A stretch of DNA of 64,000 nt, from positions 6,924,357-6,988,356 of the forward strand of contig NC_061789.1 in assembly GCF_022458985.1 (NCBI RefSeq), given 5' to 3'. This stretch comes from Mugil cephalus (lineage: Eukaryota; Chordata; Actinopteri; Mugiliformes; Mugilidae). The first letter of the stretch is position 1; every line of letters starts with the position of its first letter. A program made the translations under genes and the position numbers. This document shows, piece by piece, positions 11,380 through 24,734 of this stretch. The notes under the pieces were generated by a model. That model ran no database searches. It saw nothing but the letters and a program-made list of their open reading frames with translations, and was not told the DNA's origin.

Positions 11380-13920
11380 TTGGTACCTTTATAAAATTTC
11401 TTTTATCTATTTATTTACATTGGTCTTATATTATATTAGCTAAGATGTGTGGCTGTTCTGCTTCACTTGCTGCTGAAACTACTGCAAGACCAGTGGTTTT
11501 ATTCATCCGCCGAAGGTAGAATTGAGAAGAATTTATTCGCTGTAAGTAGGTTCTGCTTTTAGAATAACCTTATCCTTATCCTTAAAGATAGCAAAGTTTC
11601 ACTTTCTGAGCTGAACCGTGAGGGTGAATAAGAGCAGTTTGAGTGGCGAGAGTTAAAAAAAAAAAAAAAAGGGAGAGTCTGGGTCAAATGTGGGAAAAAA
11701 AAGAATATTTTCTCCCTCTTTTTCTTCCTCTCCGTGGCAGTTTAATTTAACCAATATGTGTGTGTCTGACACATGAGGGGGAGGAGACGGAGAAAAGGGA
11801 GAGGGATGGAGAGAGAGGGAGAGAGAGGGTTTGAATTCTTTTCCATTGAGGTCAGTGTTTTAAGGAGCCCTCTTTCTTTCTGTGTGTGTGTCACTTGACC
11901 ACAAAAGAACGAGCGTACCATGTACGTTTCAAATCGCACTCTGGACAGACCTGAAACCCGTCATCTGGTCTGTAGGCGATAATCGGAGTGAAAAGACGTT
12001 CATTTCACAGCTTGCTCATCAAAAAAAAAAAAAAAAAATCCCCTGTCCGTCCTCTCTCCGAATCACATCTGTACCGTCCCACAATTATGACATCACGGCC
12101 AGATGTTTTGAAGGTTTCATGTCTCTGGAGAAGCTTGTTTCAGTTCAGCCATTAAACCCTTTGCTTTGGGTGAACGTGTACAGTTCATACGATTAATTTT
12201 TAACCCTCGACTTTAAAGATTTCTTTTTAAGGAGATTAGGAGAATATTTGTGTCCTCTTCTTTATGCTCTCCTTCTCCTTCTCAAATGTCCCACTTCAGA
12301 TCCAAATGCTCACTTTATTTTTATTTTTTTTTCACGACTCCACACATCACCCCCTCTCGGTGCATCCTTCCGTTCACCAACTTTTTCTGTCCATTCTTCC
12401 TTCCTTCCCTCTTCTTCTGCCTCTTCTTTTGTTTGAGACTTCAGTCTTTCCATTTTCTCTCCCTCCGCCCTTTCAGCCACCGCTCACTATCCTTTTCCCA
12501 GGTTCATTCTCATTTCTCTTTTTTTTTTTTTTGTCTTTTGCTCTCCCTCTGCTGGACTTCTATCTCAACTTTCCATTTCCCTCCCTCTTTATTCCATCTT
12601 TGTGCCTTCCTGCCATCATCCACCACTCTCCTGTTTCTCCTCCTCCTCCTCCTCCTCCTCTGTGCTTCTGGCTAACGGCGGGGGGAAATATCTCAAAGAG
12701 GAACAAATAAAAGACAACAAATCAGAATAATAAATGGTAAAAACCCTTCGCATTTCACTGTACTCACGTGTGTTGAACCTGTGCAGATACAGAGCATGGT
12801 TCAAGTGAATCTTCAAAACAGAATAAGTGCATAACTGTAGGTCTTAAGGGCACAAACTGCTAGCGCAAATGCTATTTTTGGCCCATGCCGATGCAAAGAA
12901 ATATTACTTTTCCAACATTTGCACCATGCACGTTGCACTTCACCTCACAGATGTCAAGGAAAATAGTGTCTAAGTATCATTACTATTGGATGACTACCTT
13001 GCCACATTTCACATAGTCATCCCAGGAAATCGGCAAATGGACATCTGCATATTATTAAACCATTTAGACTTTTGCAAGTCAGGTTATTTTTTTAGCTGTG
13101 TTGTCTTGCAGCTCTGATCTGGAGACGGGAGCATTTTCCCTCCATCTATTTGCTCTTTCTGGTGGTTTTTGAGTCTCTTTTAATAATATTAGGCAGCATA
13201 TAGTTTTATAAGCGTATGCACGAGATGTAATTGATCTGCCACCAGTGCATGCAATATCTAACTTTTAGGTTAACATTTATTTCTTGCTTTCCTCGCCTTC
13301 CTACTTTAAAGTCTTCCCTTTATTTGCGTTGGGACCAAAACCAAACGATTTTGACTCTTCTTAAGATGTGTCACAGCCGAGCGTGCGCCCACTATTTATA
13401 TCGGCCGCCCTGTAATTTTACTGCATGTGGTCAGTGTGGAAGGAACATGAAGAGTTAACGTCCCTGTAAACGGAACCTCTCTGCTCTGGTTTCTCTCACA
13501 CTGTTGCCACTCCCCAACGTGAGTTACAGCCCACCGCAACTTCGTGTGTGTGTGTGTGTGTGTGGGTGACCCCTTTCTCCAGGCTGGCTATTTTGTAGAC
13601 TTGATGGAATCAGCTGCATTCGTTTCATTAGCTGAGGTGGAAAGAGCACTTTTCTCTTATATTTAGCTCATCCATATCAGCGCTGCTTCCAGCAGACGTT
13701 TGTCCGCCACATAGTCACAAGCATTGTCCCACCGGTTTCCGCAGACGTACCATATCTTTGCGTGGAGTTAACTATTTTTCCTTCAGTGCTATTTTTCCTT
13801 TTGTCTCCTCTTACTGCCGCCTGCACATTCACTTTGTATTCCCTCTCACTCCCTTTCCAAATCTGGCAGAAGTTAAACTAAAATGAAAATGTTCACATAT
13901 TTCTTCAACAGCTACCATGC
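11380..13920. other. Intergenic low-complexity sequence, no gene recognised
   Basis: It contains poly(A) runs (11,656 and 12,021), a GA-rich stretch (11,776-11,830), a short GT repeat (13,543-13,565) and the polypyrimidine tract described separately. Open frames between 12,240 and 12,710 come from that CT bias. Confidence 0.45.
12245..12665. repeat. Polypyrimidine tract ending in (CCT)n
   Basis: About 420 bp of strongly C/T-biased plus strand, closing with eight or so CTC units at 12,637-12,660. Three overlapping plus-strand frames here are Phe/Leu/Ser/Pro-rich translations of the bias. The tract could adopt triplex DNA, but no function is shown. Confidence 0.8.
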
Positions 13921-13924
13921 ACCA

Positions 13925-14285
13925 GTCAGGCATAACATTATGACCACCTTCCTGATACTGTGTAGGTCTCCCTTGTGCCTCCAAAACAGTTGTGACTCAT
14001 CAGAGAATGAACATGGACCTTCTGAGGGTAAGGACGTCCTGGATCCCATGAATTTGGAGGCCAGATCAACTGCCCCTTTTTCCCCCATGTCTTTTTTTAG
14101 TTGTCCTTAGCCATCCTCAGCATCCTGCTCCCGTCAAGGAGGGTCATTGCTATTGGGTTGGGGTGTCTGGTCTGGCCTAGATGGGTGGTACACCACATCC
14201 ACACGGATGCCAGATCCAAACGTTTCCTAGCAAAACACCGAATCACCACAAGATGGTCAATGTTATTTACTCCTTAAAACCGCTG
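13925..14285. mobile_element. Tc1/mariner-like non-autonomous element, copy 2
   Basis: It begins 'cataacattatgaccacc' and continues with 'tgtaggtctcccttgtgcct' and 'gactcatcagagaatg', nearly as at 61,370. It closes with 'gatggtcaatgttatttact'. The right inverted repeat beyond that is missing. No transposase frame. Confidence 0.7.
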
Positions 14286-14289
14286 AAAG

Positions 14290-15725
14290 GAAGCCAGGGA
14301 AACATCCTCACCAGATACTTGAACCTCCTCCACATGCATTTATTTGTTATTAGTGCGGGAGACTTGCAAAGTGAGAATTTTTTTGTGCATATGACAATAA
14401 ACTTCTCACATCTTGAATCACGACGTAGCTTTACCAAATACGGCCAAATACGACGAAGGTTCAAACTCCTCCCCATATCTCAACAAGGATTCTCATTTTG
14501 ACTACTTGCATATGGGATGCCATTTTTTAGTGACTACCACAACAAAGATCACTCTATATATACCATCATTATTGAACAACAACTCCTTTGTTCAGGACAA
14601 CAATCTACACCCAAGTTGGAGAGCGCAATAACCCCTTCTTTGAGATGAACACCATGGACTCAGACGTTAATTTCTACTATCTGCAACATCATTCTTTTGG
14701 TCAGAATCCAAATTTTATTACCTTAGCAATAGGTTGGACTGTAGATTAAGTTGTAAATCAAAGGTTGGGCCTTACGGCACCACTGCTCACACTGGAACAA
14801 ACCACCTGGTCATCACTGTATTTCACAGCCAGTGGTGAACAACACCCCAAGACAACGGCTAATACAAACTCCTGGAAACTGTATTCCTTGAACAAAAAAC
14901 AAAAAAAAAAATAATTATACTCTTTTAAATACATTCCTCGAACAGGCCTCCCATGTCCTGTTAAAACACTCCAAATTACATGTTTCCTAAAGACTACCTC
15001 TCCGTCCAAACCAGCCTCTGCCTCTATCTCTCTCTCTCATCGTACCACCTGTGCACTTTGAAGCAGGTGTTTCCCATGATGCCCTTTGGACGGTAATATG
15101 TGACATTATGGAAGCAGAAGGGAGAAATATGTGTGGTTTTATGATCGCCCCGACACCCCTGTTATTTCCTTATGATTAGTGGTTCGGCTATACGGGAAAT
15201 GAAGCTCGAGAAGACGAGGAGGTCGAGGAGAGGCATCGCAGTCCAGGGTTAAAGGTGAGGAAAGGGGAAGATGTGGAGAGGTCACGAGGTCAGCACAAAG
15301 AAGATAAACAGTTACACCCTGTCATTATGTGTTGTTGGATTTTGGTGAAGGGAAATCCCAGAATGCATCCTGATGAATGCTTAGGCAGATTTTTCATGCG
15401 CCGTGAGATGATACCAGGCCACTCTTAAGATCCCACAAGGTTTTCTTCTTTGACACCCAAAGGTTTTACTCCCTCCACCAACATCTACATTTTGTGTTGA
15501 GTATTTACAAAAGTGTTTTTTTCTTTCTCTGATAATTACTCGTGTTGCACCATTTCAAGTTTACTCCTGATAGTCAGGTTTGAAGACATTGCACACAGCA
15601 GCTCTCACACTGCAAGAATTTGATTGGAAATGTCTGATATTGTCAGTTTTTAGGCTCCAACCAGACTCAACCAGACTATGTTAGACTCAGCAGACATACA
15701 GATAGGATCTCTACAACTATGTTAT
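14290..15725. other. Intergenic sequence, no gene recognised
   Basis: Only short frames without motifs, and A-rich runs near 14,890-14,915. No repeat family recognised. Confidence 0.35.
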
Positions 15726-15729
15726 CCCC

Positions 15730-16049
15730 TTAAAACCCTGAATGTATCACCGGCGACCCGTTAAAGAAGGCAGTGTTTGAATTATCGTAACTCACAATGG
15801 TTTTGCACTGTTGACAAAATTCAAAGTGTGGCTGAACACTGTGAAGCTGTGCTTTTGTCTGGAAGGCCTTCGTGACATATCAAGCGTATAACTATGGCTC
15901 CCCCGGTCTTGCATCATCACTACTTCAAATGGCAGCTTTTTTTTTCCAGAAAGTGCAACTTCCAAGAGTTCGCACTTTGAATTGGTGAGTTACGGTAATT
16001 CAAATACTGCAAGCGCCTTTTTATGATCAGGTGGATGTTTAGGTCTTAT
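15730..16049. mobile_element. Palindromic TTAA-flanked MITE, copy 2
   Basis: Opposite orientation to the copy at 10,983-11,373. The left boundary is TTAA and the right TTAT. The inner arms pair 'gaattatcgtaactcac' with 'gtgagttacggtaattc'. The outer ends 'atcaccggcgacc' and 'gatgtttaggtctt' are reverse complements of the outer sequences in copy 1. Confidence 0.75.
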
Positions 16050-16857
16050 ATATAAGTTGGTATGTTGTAGATAGACACTAAGATGATGTGTATGACTACA
16101 TTGCTGTTACTCTTCTGTTCATCACTGCATGAAGATCCGCCCAAACTATTTGATCGGCTTGACAGATCATAATCAGTTACCAACAGAGTGGTGGTCGGTG
16201 GGTGAAGTCAGACTGTCGCCCAAGCTACAATTTTGAATAAGCAAATGGAAAATATTTGTTTTTTGTTTTTTTTAAATATCACTGTGAAATCACAACTTTG
16301 TGTGTGACTGTGTGTCATCTGACACGCCTGATTGCAAAACCCTGTGCTGTTTTCTTCCACGAGGACAGTAGAGCTGACATAAAGGTGTGGATAGTTAATT
16401 ATCCTCTTGATTTGTACACGTGTGTTTTAAATTGCGGGGGTCAATAAGAAACAAATCACACTGAAATATACAGTACATAAATATATCGTTAAGAAATTGG
16501 CCATGCCGGAATTATGAACTGGTTAAGCAATAAATGAAGAGAACTGACAAAGAAAGGAGGAAAGAAATCTTGCAGTCTTTTGGAACGTAAGGAAGAAGGA
16601 CTTTTATTTTCCAGATATTCTCTGTCATTGCTGTTCCAAGAGGAAAAGGGTCCCAGTAAGCCAGGAATGTGTGGCTTTTATTCATTTTCTTCACTTAAGA
16701 TCTCAACTGTCCTTTTTTTGTGATGATTTAAACACATGGAAGGAAACTATAACAGCTGTATTTTTTTTCTGTAGGCAGGTGTACTGTGACCAGTGGAAAC
16801 CACGCCTTCTCCCACTCCTTCTCTCCTGGCTTTAGAAAACCCCAGGTGTTTCAGTGC

Positions 16858-16860
<3 letters not shown>

Positions 16861-16905
<45 letters not shown>
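16861..16905. repeat. (AC)n microsatellite
   Basis: An uninterrupted AC run of about 45 bp. The VCVC-coding frames on the minus strand are artefacts of it. Confidence 0.96.
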
Positions 16906-16910
<5 letters not shown>

Positions 16911-17041
16911 ACTGTAAAAATACTATAAATGTCAAGCAAGATATACGGCCTGCCACTTCCAATATTTTGAATTTGACTCCTCTGATCTGTCACGATATTT
17001 TGAGCCAGTGTCAGTGAAGTTTCAGTGAAGTGTAACATAAT

Positions 17042-17236
17042 TTAGGGTTAGGGTTAGGATTAGGGTTATAGGCGGTTTAGGCTTCTGTTACGCAAGAACC
17101 TTTTGAGGAGTGCACAAGTATAAATACCTTGTTGGCTACAAACATAGGTTTTGGTGTCTATGTCCTGCAGTACTTTAAATAAGCCTTTAGGGTTAGGGTT
17201 AGGGCTAGGGTTGGCGTTAGGTTAGGGTTAGGGTTA
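17042..17236. repeat. Interstitial telomere-like TTAGGG tracts
   Basis: Two blocks (17,042-17,068 and 17,187-17,236) of imperfect TTAGGG units, with variants TTAGGA, CTAGGG and TTGGCG, are separated by about 120 bp of unique sequence. They point the same way. Confidence 0.85.
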
Positions 17237-19227
17237 CCCTTGCCTGGCCCACTTGAGTTGAAAACTAATTGGTACAATGGATCCAAATAATATCAAATAA
17301 TGAACAGGGAACACCGTCCTTACCTATCATCAAATTCACCATGTTTATAGCAAGATTGGAGGGTCAGGTCAATCTGGAAGAAGTGGTGAAAAAGAAGAGG
17401 TAGCTCCATCTATACGTTAGCAATATCATAAACCACCTAGAAGCAACCAGCAGATGCACGATAGCCATGTTGAAATGCACAATTTTTTTCGATTATGTGG
17501 GAAAGTTCCCGCAGTGGGAGCACTCACTAAAACCAATCAATTCCCCCCGAAGGAACGTTTCTCAGGTCAGAACCTTTAGAAAATTCCAGGTCTTGTAGCA
17601 GCATTTCCACCAGAAACTTTCAGACGATGCAGAAACCTTCAGGATACTGAACGTCACAGGGTGTTCAAGTTCATTGTGCTTCTCCACAACACAAAGGAGA
17701 AGAAGGATGTCCAGAAGGTTTAACTTAAAGTTTTGTCCCACTGCACAACAATAATAAAGCAAGGCCTTTTTATTTTATTTGAATTAATTTGAGTCAAAAA
17801 TACAGAGAAATAAAGAGCTGAACAAATTAAAGGATGCTAATTGGTATGCAGTTGTGTGCAGCTACATTTCTTGGTGTTTGTACTTTATTCCAGATGGAAG
17901 CTATGAATTAGACTCTGGATCCAAAGGAAGTTCCTTAGTCCTTCATCACTTAACTATTAGGAGCTGTGGAAATGTTCAATGACCTACCTCTGTTTTTGCA
18001 TTTTTTTCCTTCTAATAGCGACAAGCATTACTGCTAGCTTCACATTTCTAATGTGTTATGATGACGACTAGATCTGAACAGATATAACAATGAGCTGCAA
18101 TGAGTTACTGCACAATTTAAGCAGTGGGCTGCCACTCGTGTAACGCCCTGGCACCAAATTGGGGGTTAGGTACTTGCTCAAGGCACCTCAGCTATGGACA
18201 CGGGTGGGATGGGAACCTGTGAACCAAGCATGACCGCTAGATTTGTTCCCGTGTGTACTTTAATTAAGCTTACTAAAATTGGAGCTCATACTTCTTGACC
18301 TTTCAGAATAAAAGCGCCAACTGTAAAGACTTGCAGGAAGGGAGGGGGAGGGCTGGGAATAGTAGCATGTAATCACGCCTCTACATTTTCCTCCATCATG
18401 CACCGTGGCATCCAGGCCACTCAGTCTACTATAAATACACGGCAAATTAGAGACTCTTTGTGTGAGTGTGTGGATTACAATGTCTGCAAGCTGACCACTT
18501 GCCGTTCTTTCCTTCTTTCTTTCATTCTCTCTTTCTTTCTAGTCTTGGTTCTTTACTATTTGACAGATGTACAGCAACAATCTTTTTCCTAGAAATGGGA
18601 ATTCTTCCCCGGCAACTCTAACCCACGACGAAATAAAACTCTTAGTGTCCGTCAACAGGTACCTTCCTTCTTCCCCACACCTCGCCGCACTGCTCTTAGC
18701 ATACTTTGAGTTCGGCAGCAGGTGTGATGAGGCCTTTAAAAGCCTCCAACCTTTTCATTTAGTGCCTTCAGCGAGGAGAGAAGAGACGGCGTGTGTGTTT
18801 AAGCAGCCGTTCGCCGCGCTACTATTAACGTTACTGCCACCGGTACTCTTCTATTAAAAGAAAACTGTAACTCCGTTCAAAACAGCTGTGGGTTGTGTTG
18901 CGTTTTTTTTTTTTTTTCATTCCCGGCTGCATTTTGTAGTTTGGTGTATATTTCTTTAGCCTGTGGGTAAGTGCCCAGCCATGTCATATTCAGATATTTC
19001 CAGCTGTCTTTTAGAGTCAAGCAGCAAGTTTACGCCGATATTCGGCAATGTAGCAGCCTGAACAGTCATGCAGTGACAGCTCCCGTCTTTGCAGAAATGT
19101 AACTTGCCTTCTCGCTTTTTTTCTGTCTCCACCTGGCCGGCCTCAAGCAGATGGGACACTACATATGTTCTGCTCAAGGTTTCATCCTGTTAAAAGGAAA
19201 GCTCTTCCTTGCCACCTTCACCTTCGT

Positions 19228-19704
19228 GCTTGCTGTAGGACAAGCACCCCCAGACTGACTAAGTAGATTAAGTAGAGAGATGTAAGTGTGTTCTATATTA
19301 CACTCGGCCTAGTGCTATTTATAAATATACATTATTATGATTTTGCATTCGATTTTATTCAATTAATATACAGTTTTCACCTGGGGACTGAATAGGCTCT
19401 CGTCCAATTGCAGGGAACCAGAGTCAGCGTGTGATATGCAGCCTTGTGATTGGCTGAACAGTGTTAGGGGCGGGGCCTACTGCCCAAAGGAGGCTTAGAT
19501 TGACAGGTCTCGACTAGTGTGGCGCTCTGTGTGAAACAGTGCGCTGTTGAGACAGCTCTTGTATCGTTGAATGAGTGAAGTGCTGACTGAACGATAACGT
19601 TTTCCGCCTTTCTTTATCCCTTTATATATATATATATATATATAAAATGTCTAATCAACCAAAGATTTTGCGACCTCCCTGCAGGACCTCCGCAGACCCC
19701 TAGC
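19228..19704 (+). mobile_element. Dispersed hAT-like repeat (long form), copy 1
   Basis: The left part 'caagcacccccagactga' corresponds to the more intact 'caaggacccccaaactga' in other copies. The middle carries 'gtgctatttataaatataca' and a unique block with 'gtgattggctgaacag' and 'ggggcggggcctactg'. The right end is 'tctaatcaaccaaagat' and 'cctccgcagacccctag'. Related copies are at 24,430, 36,519, 52,510 (reverse) and 56,869. Only this copy and the 52.5-53.2 kb copy keep the middle block. Confidence 0.7.
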
Positions 19705-19709
19705 GTCTC

Positions 19710-22700
19710 AAGACAATTTGTATTGTTACTGACAACTTATAAATTAAATTGAACTGAACTGGACCCATCTGGAAGTATAGGTCAGCTTCCTCCTTTGCGA
19801 TTTCTTACAATTCTTACTTTAATTCTTACAATTTTTCCTCCTCTAAGACTAACTGAAACTTTCTGAATTAGTTCCAAAAAATGTGAAAATTTACACAACA
19901 CAACATACAGTTGCTGATCACTCAATACGTCTGGACAACAATAGAGCCAATTATTTAAAAAAAAACACTAAATCTATACATTGAAAGCCTGGAGGTATTG
20001 ACATTAATCATATAATTTATATTTGAAATACTGGATCATTTTGTCTCTTCAGACACAGGAAAATTATTTAAATAAAATCTGAGGTTATAATGGTCATGAC
20101 TCCGAACTTGTTGATGAAATTACATGAAAGTACACTAAACCTCACAAATTGATGATTTATAGAATCTTAAGTGGGCCTTTATAAAATTGCTACTGCAGCC
20201 TTTCTGTTTATGCACCATACGTCTAATAAAATTTGAGTGATTTTACTGCTGCCGTGTGCATGTATACATGTGCACACTAACTGTGCCTGGCGTCGCTGGC
20301 GGCATCAACTTTTTACACACAAAAAGATCAAGGAGAAGAAGTGGAGCGCTTGGTGGGATACCTGGTGAGTTTACTGCTTCCTCAGAAACCAGAACCCCTT
20401 ATTGGGGTGTTTTCTGTGTGTTTGTGTAAAGTCAGCGGGAAAGAGAGAACCAGATTTAAATAAGCCCATCTCAAAGTGCTTCTGACCGCTTCATTCAGCT
20501 TTTTTTTTTCTTTCTCTTTGTCCACCACTTCCCTTCCTTGTTTACGTTTGTTTCCTATCTTGTCACGATTCCCCTTCCCTCCCGCTTTCTCTTCCTGGCT
20601 TTCCATCTGTTAGTTTTCTTTTCTGCACAACCAACAGTGCAGAAAGACCAACAGCAGAGGAGAGCAGGAGTCAAAATTTGCAAATGTTTGAGATTAATTG
20701 GTGAGATTGTGGAATTTAGCAGCATTGCTAAAAAGAAGAGAAAGTGTAAAACATAGACAAACTTATTTGGTGGAGGATAAAAAGAGTGACTCATGGTGTT
20801 ACTAGCTACTGGGATACTAGACACACTTCAGCTGTCACAATTTCAGTTCCATCAACAAATAAAGGTCACTGGATAAAGTGTACCTTGCTATATCACAGTT
20901 TGTGGTAACGGAAAAATTCTGACGGTTTCTGAAAGCTGGGATGTTGCTCTTTACGGCCAACGTGGTGTCATTACGGTAATTTCACTTGGACCTCTCTCAG
21001 ATGGTTATTACGTTCTTATCATATGCAATAATTCTTAATTGCCGATAAAGCAGTCTGACGGTCATACTAAGATGTAGTGGTGGTACTTTATTCCTAAAAT
21101 GCATTTCTACTTTAAAGCTGCACCCAATGCATCCTAACCTTAAAGTTGCACCAAACTTTTTCCCAGCTTTAAAGCTGCACTGATCAATATTTTAATTATG
21201 ATTATGTGTACCGCCAAAGTAGTAGCAGCGGTGATGCAGATTGAGCATCTACCTACTAAAACCATCAGCACCTTTCAAGTCCTTGTTTCAGCTCTCATTT
21301 CCTTTTTTCGTTTGTTTTTTACGTTAGGCCTACTACACATTGTTAAAGTTGGGGATGAGTAAGCAGCATTGTAAACAAAGTAAGTACAGGAATTACTTTT
21401 GACAGGCCAGAAAAACTGCTTCAAATAAATGCTAATGTCGCTAGCAGTAAAGTCATGCATCCAGCATAAGATGCAAAGAGTAAATTCGGTGGAAACATTT
21501 TTAAAGAGATACAAATCGGTGCAAAGGTGGCTGTCCTCCTGCCTCAGGTGTAGGTTGCATCCTCAAGTTCTTCTGGTCTTGATCCCAACAACGAACATCT
21601 GCTCTTGCCACGGGGCCAGTGGTTGGCCATCTTTAAAGGTAGCTTTAGTACCTGGACAAACACACATGCATCAAGCTGAAAGATCAGCAGCTACCTGGTT
21701 GCCAAGCTGGCACCCCCTAAACTCTTAAATATATTTATGGAGTGGTTTTAAGATGCCCCCCCTCCGGCAGTTTCCAGTATGACATCGGGGGGCCACAGGT
21801 CACCTCTTCCACCCCTTTCTTCTCCTCTTTTCATGTCCCCCGTTCTTCCCCTCTCAGCAATTTTTAAACAGTCCTTCTTTCCATATTAGCTGCACCAAAA
21901 GCCAATTAACCAACACCCCCACCCCAACTCCTACACACCTCTAAACCCACTCCTGGTTTCTGTTAGCACTTAGCCACGTTAGCAGAGGGGGGTTATGGAT
22001 AAAGAGGCTGTATCTTAACACAGGGATAAAGAGGAGGAACTGCTTAGATTGGACCTGCTCTTTTTTGAAGTTTTATGGTGGTGTTTTAAATGGAATTTCT
22101 GTTGCTTTGGGTTACAAAATGGGGAGTTTATGGCTACTTCAATCTTCTCTGTTCCCGGTGGGGCACTTTGTTTTTCCTGCCTGTCAGGGAGCTACCTTTT
22201 CCACTTCGAGGCCTGAGGTCCAAAACCCAACCTTGTTGATTGGAGTTTGGTTTCTGTGATGCAGATTAGCAGATACTGAAAAACAAAGGTGGTGCATTTG
22301 TTTGGTAAAGTTATGATCAGAGTTTAAAAGGGTTAAAACCCAACACAGCCAATTAGGGTAGTTATCGATCATCTGCTCAATTGTTTTGCAGACGATGGAG
22401 TGTTCTCTGTGTCTGGAAGCCCAGTGTCAACTCAATGAACGAAACGAATACTATAGCAACAGTTTATGACTTAATGCAACTCAAAGGTACCTTTATGCAT
22501 CCAGAACATTGGCAAGTATTCAGTAGAGTATTCGCTGTATCTATAAGACCTTACCTGGATGGAGAGGTCAGAAGACACCTGCCTATACAACGACCGGTCT
22601 AGGAGGGAACATACAGCAGCATGACACTGAGGAATAAAAATCTGGGCACCAGTGGCAATTTTCACCATTTACCATGCACCAAGCAGAGAGTAATGTAAGC

Positions 22701-24425
22701 ACTCTGTCTTTTTCCATTTACTTTCCACACTTTTTTATAATCAGCACTCCAATTTCAGTTTTAATTTCACAAGAGCATTTCACAAGGCTTAAGAGTAACG
22801 TAACTGATTCATGTGCTGTATGTATCTTTGGTTTGATCCATACACTTTTGTCCGTATAATAGTTTTAAGATATTTTTATTTTTGACCTAGAGGTCTTTAC
22901 CTTGAGGATTCCTTTTAATGGTGAACTTTTTATTTATTTATTTATTTTTTTTATTATTATTATTTAGAGCAAAACAATATAAAACATATTATAAATCTAG
23001 AAAATGTAATTGCACGGGCTTCCCAAGCCTTTTTTTTTTAATTGAATTGACACCACTGAGCCATACTGCTAATTTTTCTCAGAAGTCACTTAAACCTAAA
23101 ACTCCAGCCCCCCGAAACCATTTTCTCCATTACAAAATGGACTGTAAAACTTGTTTGGTTCAAAACTGCAAATTCTTTTATGTTTGTAAAACAAAAGGTA
23201 TTCTTATTTGAATAATCTTGAATATATGAAGAACCAGATGTCACACTGAAAGATACCATAGGCTTCCACCATGGCCCATAAGAATAAAAGTATTTTTTTT
23301 ACATTCCTGTATCAGTTAAATTGCTTAAAGTAACAGATCTGAGTAACTGACAACATCACGGTTCAGTCGCTTCTATTTAAAACATTCCCCTAATTTCTTC
23401 ATTTGATGTGAAGTCAAAAAAAGACTCCTCGTAGGGTGGAGCTAACAGAGATGAGTCGGCCGGTCCAAGCTGACTTTGTGCTGATTGGTTGGTATAAAAT
23501 CATGTTATTGGTTGTCGCGGTGCCGAGACATGGAAACAGCTGGATTCTGAGTTGGCTGACGAGATCTGCAGAGGACCAACACATACACAGACACACATAG
23601 AGCTAATGTATTACTCATCACTGGCCACACTGTAACAGCTATGTGGCCTCTCTCTCCCTCTCTCTCTCTCAGTTTTCTCACTGTTTATCTGTCTCTGCCC
23701 CTCTAATCTTCACTGTTTATTCTTTCCTATCTGAGACTTTCCTTCCAGCAGAAATGGAGCACAGATACGAAGATACAGTCACCTTTTTTTTTCTTTTTTT
23801 TCCAAAAGTTGTTTGTAGACACAGCTAGGCTTTTGTGACTCTTCAAGTCACTTTCTAGGTTAGTTTTTGTATGCTATCTATAATTCTTCTTTGTACAATT
23901 GACTTTTCACGTTATTTATATTCAACAATTCTGCAACACCTAATCGACCTCCACTGCCAGCATTGTGTCAGGGTGGAGGTCAGGGTGGTGGAGGGGTCTG
24001 CGAGGTGTTGGTTGAACAGTAGAAAGGTGTTTTACTCTCCTAATCTTAAACTTAATCTACAGTTTAACTGTGCTACGTAAAATTGAGGAAATAAGCATTT
24101 AATATGTTTAAAATTGGTTTGTCAGACTAATGTGATAAGTGAATTTGTGTTATGTACATATCAACATCATCAGGATTATTTTTGTTGTTGTTATTCAGAT
24201 GAGAAAATTAATACCACTGCCATATCTGTATAGTAAATCAGGCCACCAATAACAGCCAGTTAGCTTAGCATTTACTGTTATTTACGGACATCGGAGCATG
24301 GATGAGTAATTGTTGGCTTTCTTGTCATTGATATCACTGCTATGTCAGTACATTGTGTAGGATGCTACAGCTAGCCTAGCTTAACACAAAACGTATAAAA
24401 ACGGAGGATCATCAAAATGTATGCT
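19710..24425. other. Intergenic sequence, no gene recognised
   Basis: About 4.7 kb with many short frames but no motif, splice context or recognisable repeat apart from simple T-rich runs near 20,500, 22,930 and 23,790. Confidence 0.35.
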
Positions 24426-24429
24426 AAGC

Positions 24430-24730
24430 CAGGTGTCTTCAACGTTTTTCAGGCCAAGGACCCCAAACTAATGAAGAGATTAAGTAGGGACCCCCTACCT
24501 ACTATATGTGTGTTCTATATTAAACTAGTGCTATTTATAAATATACATTAGTATTATCATTTTGCATTCAATACTAAGCTATCCCTTATCCCTTTACTAA
24601 AATATGTTGGATTCATAGTAATGTGTACTTAAAGAAATTTAATTTTTTGGGGGAAATTATATATATATATATATACATACCAAAGATTTTGCAACCCCAT
24701 TGTAGTTCCTCCACAGACCCCCTGTTGACC
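24430..24730 (+). mobile_element. Dispersed hAT-like repeat (short form), copy 2
   Basis: Left end 'ggtgtcttcaacgtttttca' then 'ggccaaggaccccaaact'. Middle 'gtgctatttataaatataca'. Right 'ccaaagattttgcaacccc'. The long-form middle block is absent. Contains a (TA)n run at about 24,660. Confidence 0.7.
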
Positions 24731-24734
24731 CACC

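Larger units (their letters stand above)
16055..19225. other. Intergenic sequence, no gene recognised
   Basis: It holds the CA microsatellite and TTAGGG tracts listed separately, and a short retroelement-like fragment near 18,130-18,240 ('ggtacttgctcaaggcacct', 'gggatgggaacctgtga'). That fragment resembles a common teleost interspersed repeat. No exon can be supported. Confidence 0.4.

Noticed and set aside
12250..12710. Overlapping plus-strand frames of 141 and 148 codons
   Set aside because: Translations of a polypyrimidine tract, low complexity, in several frames at once.
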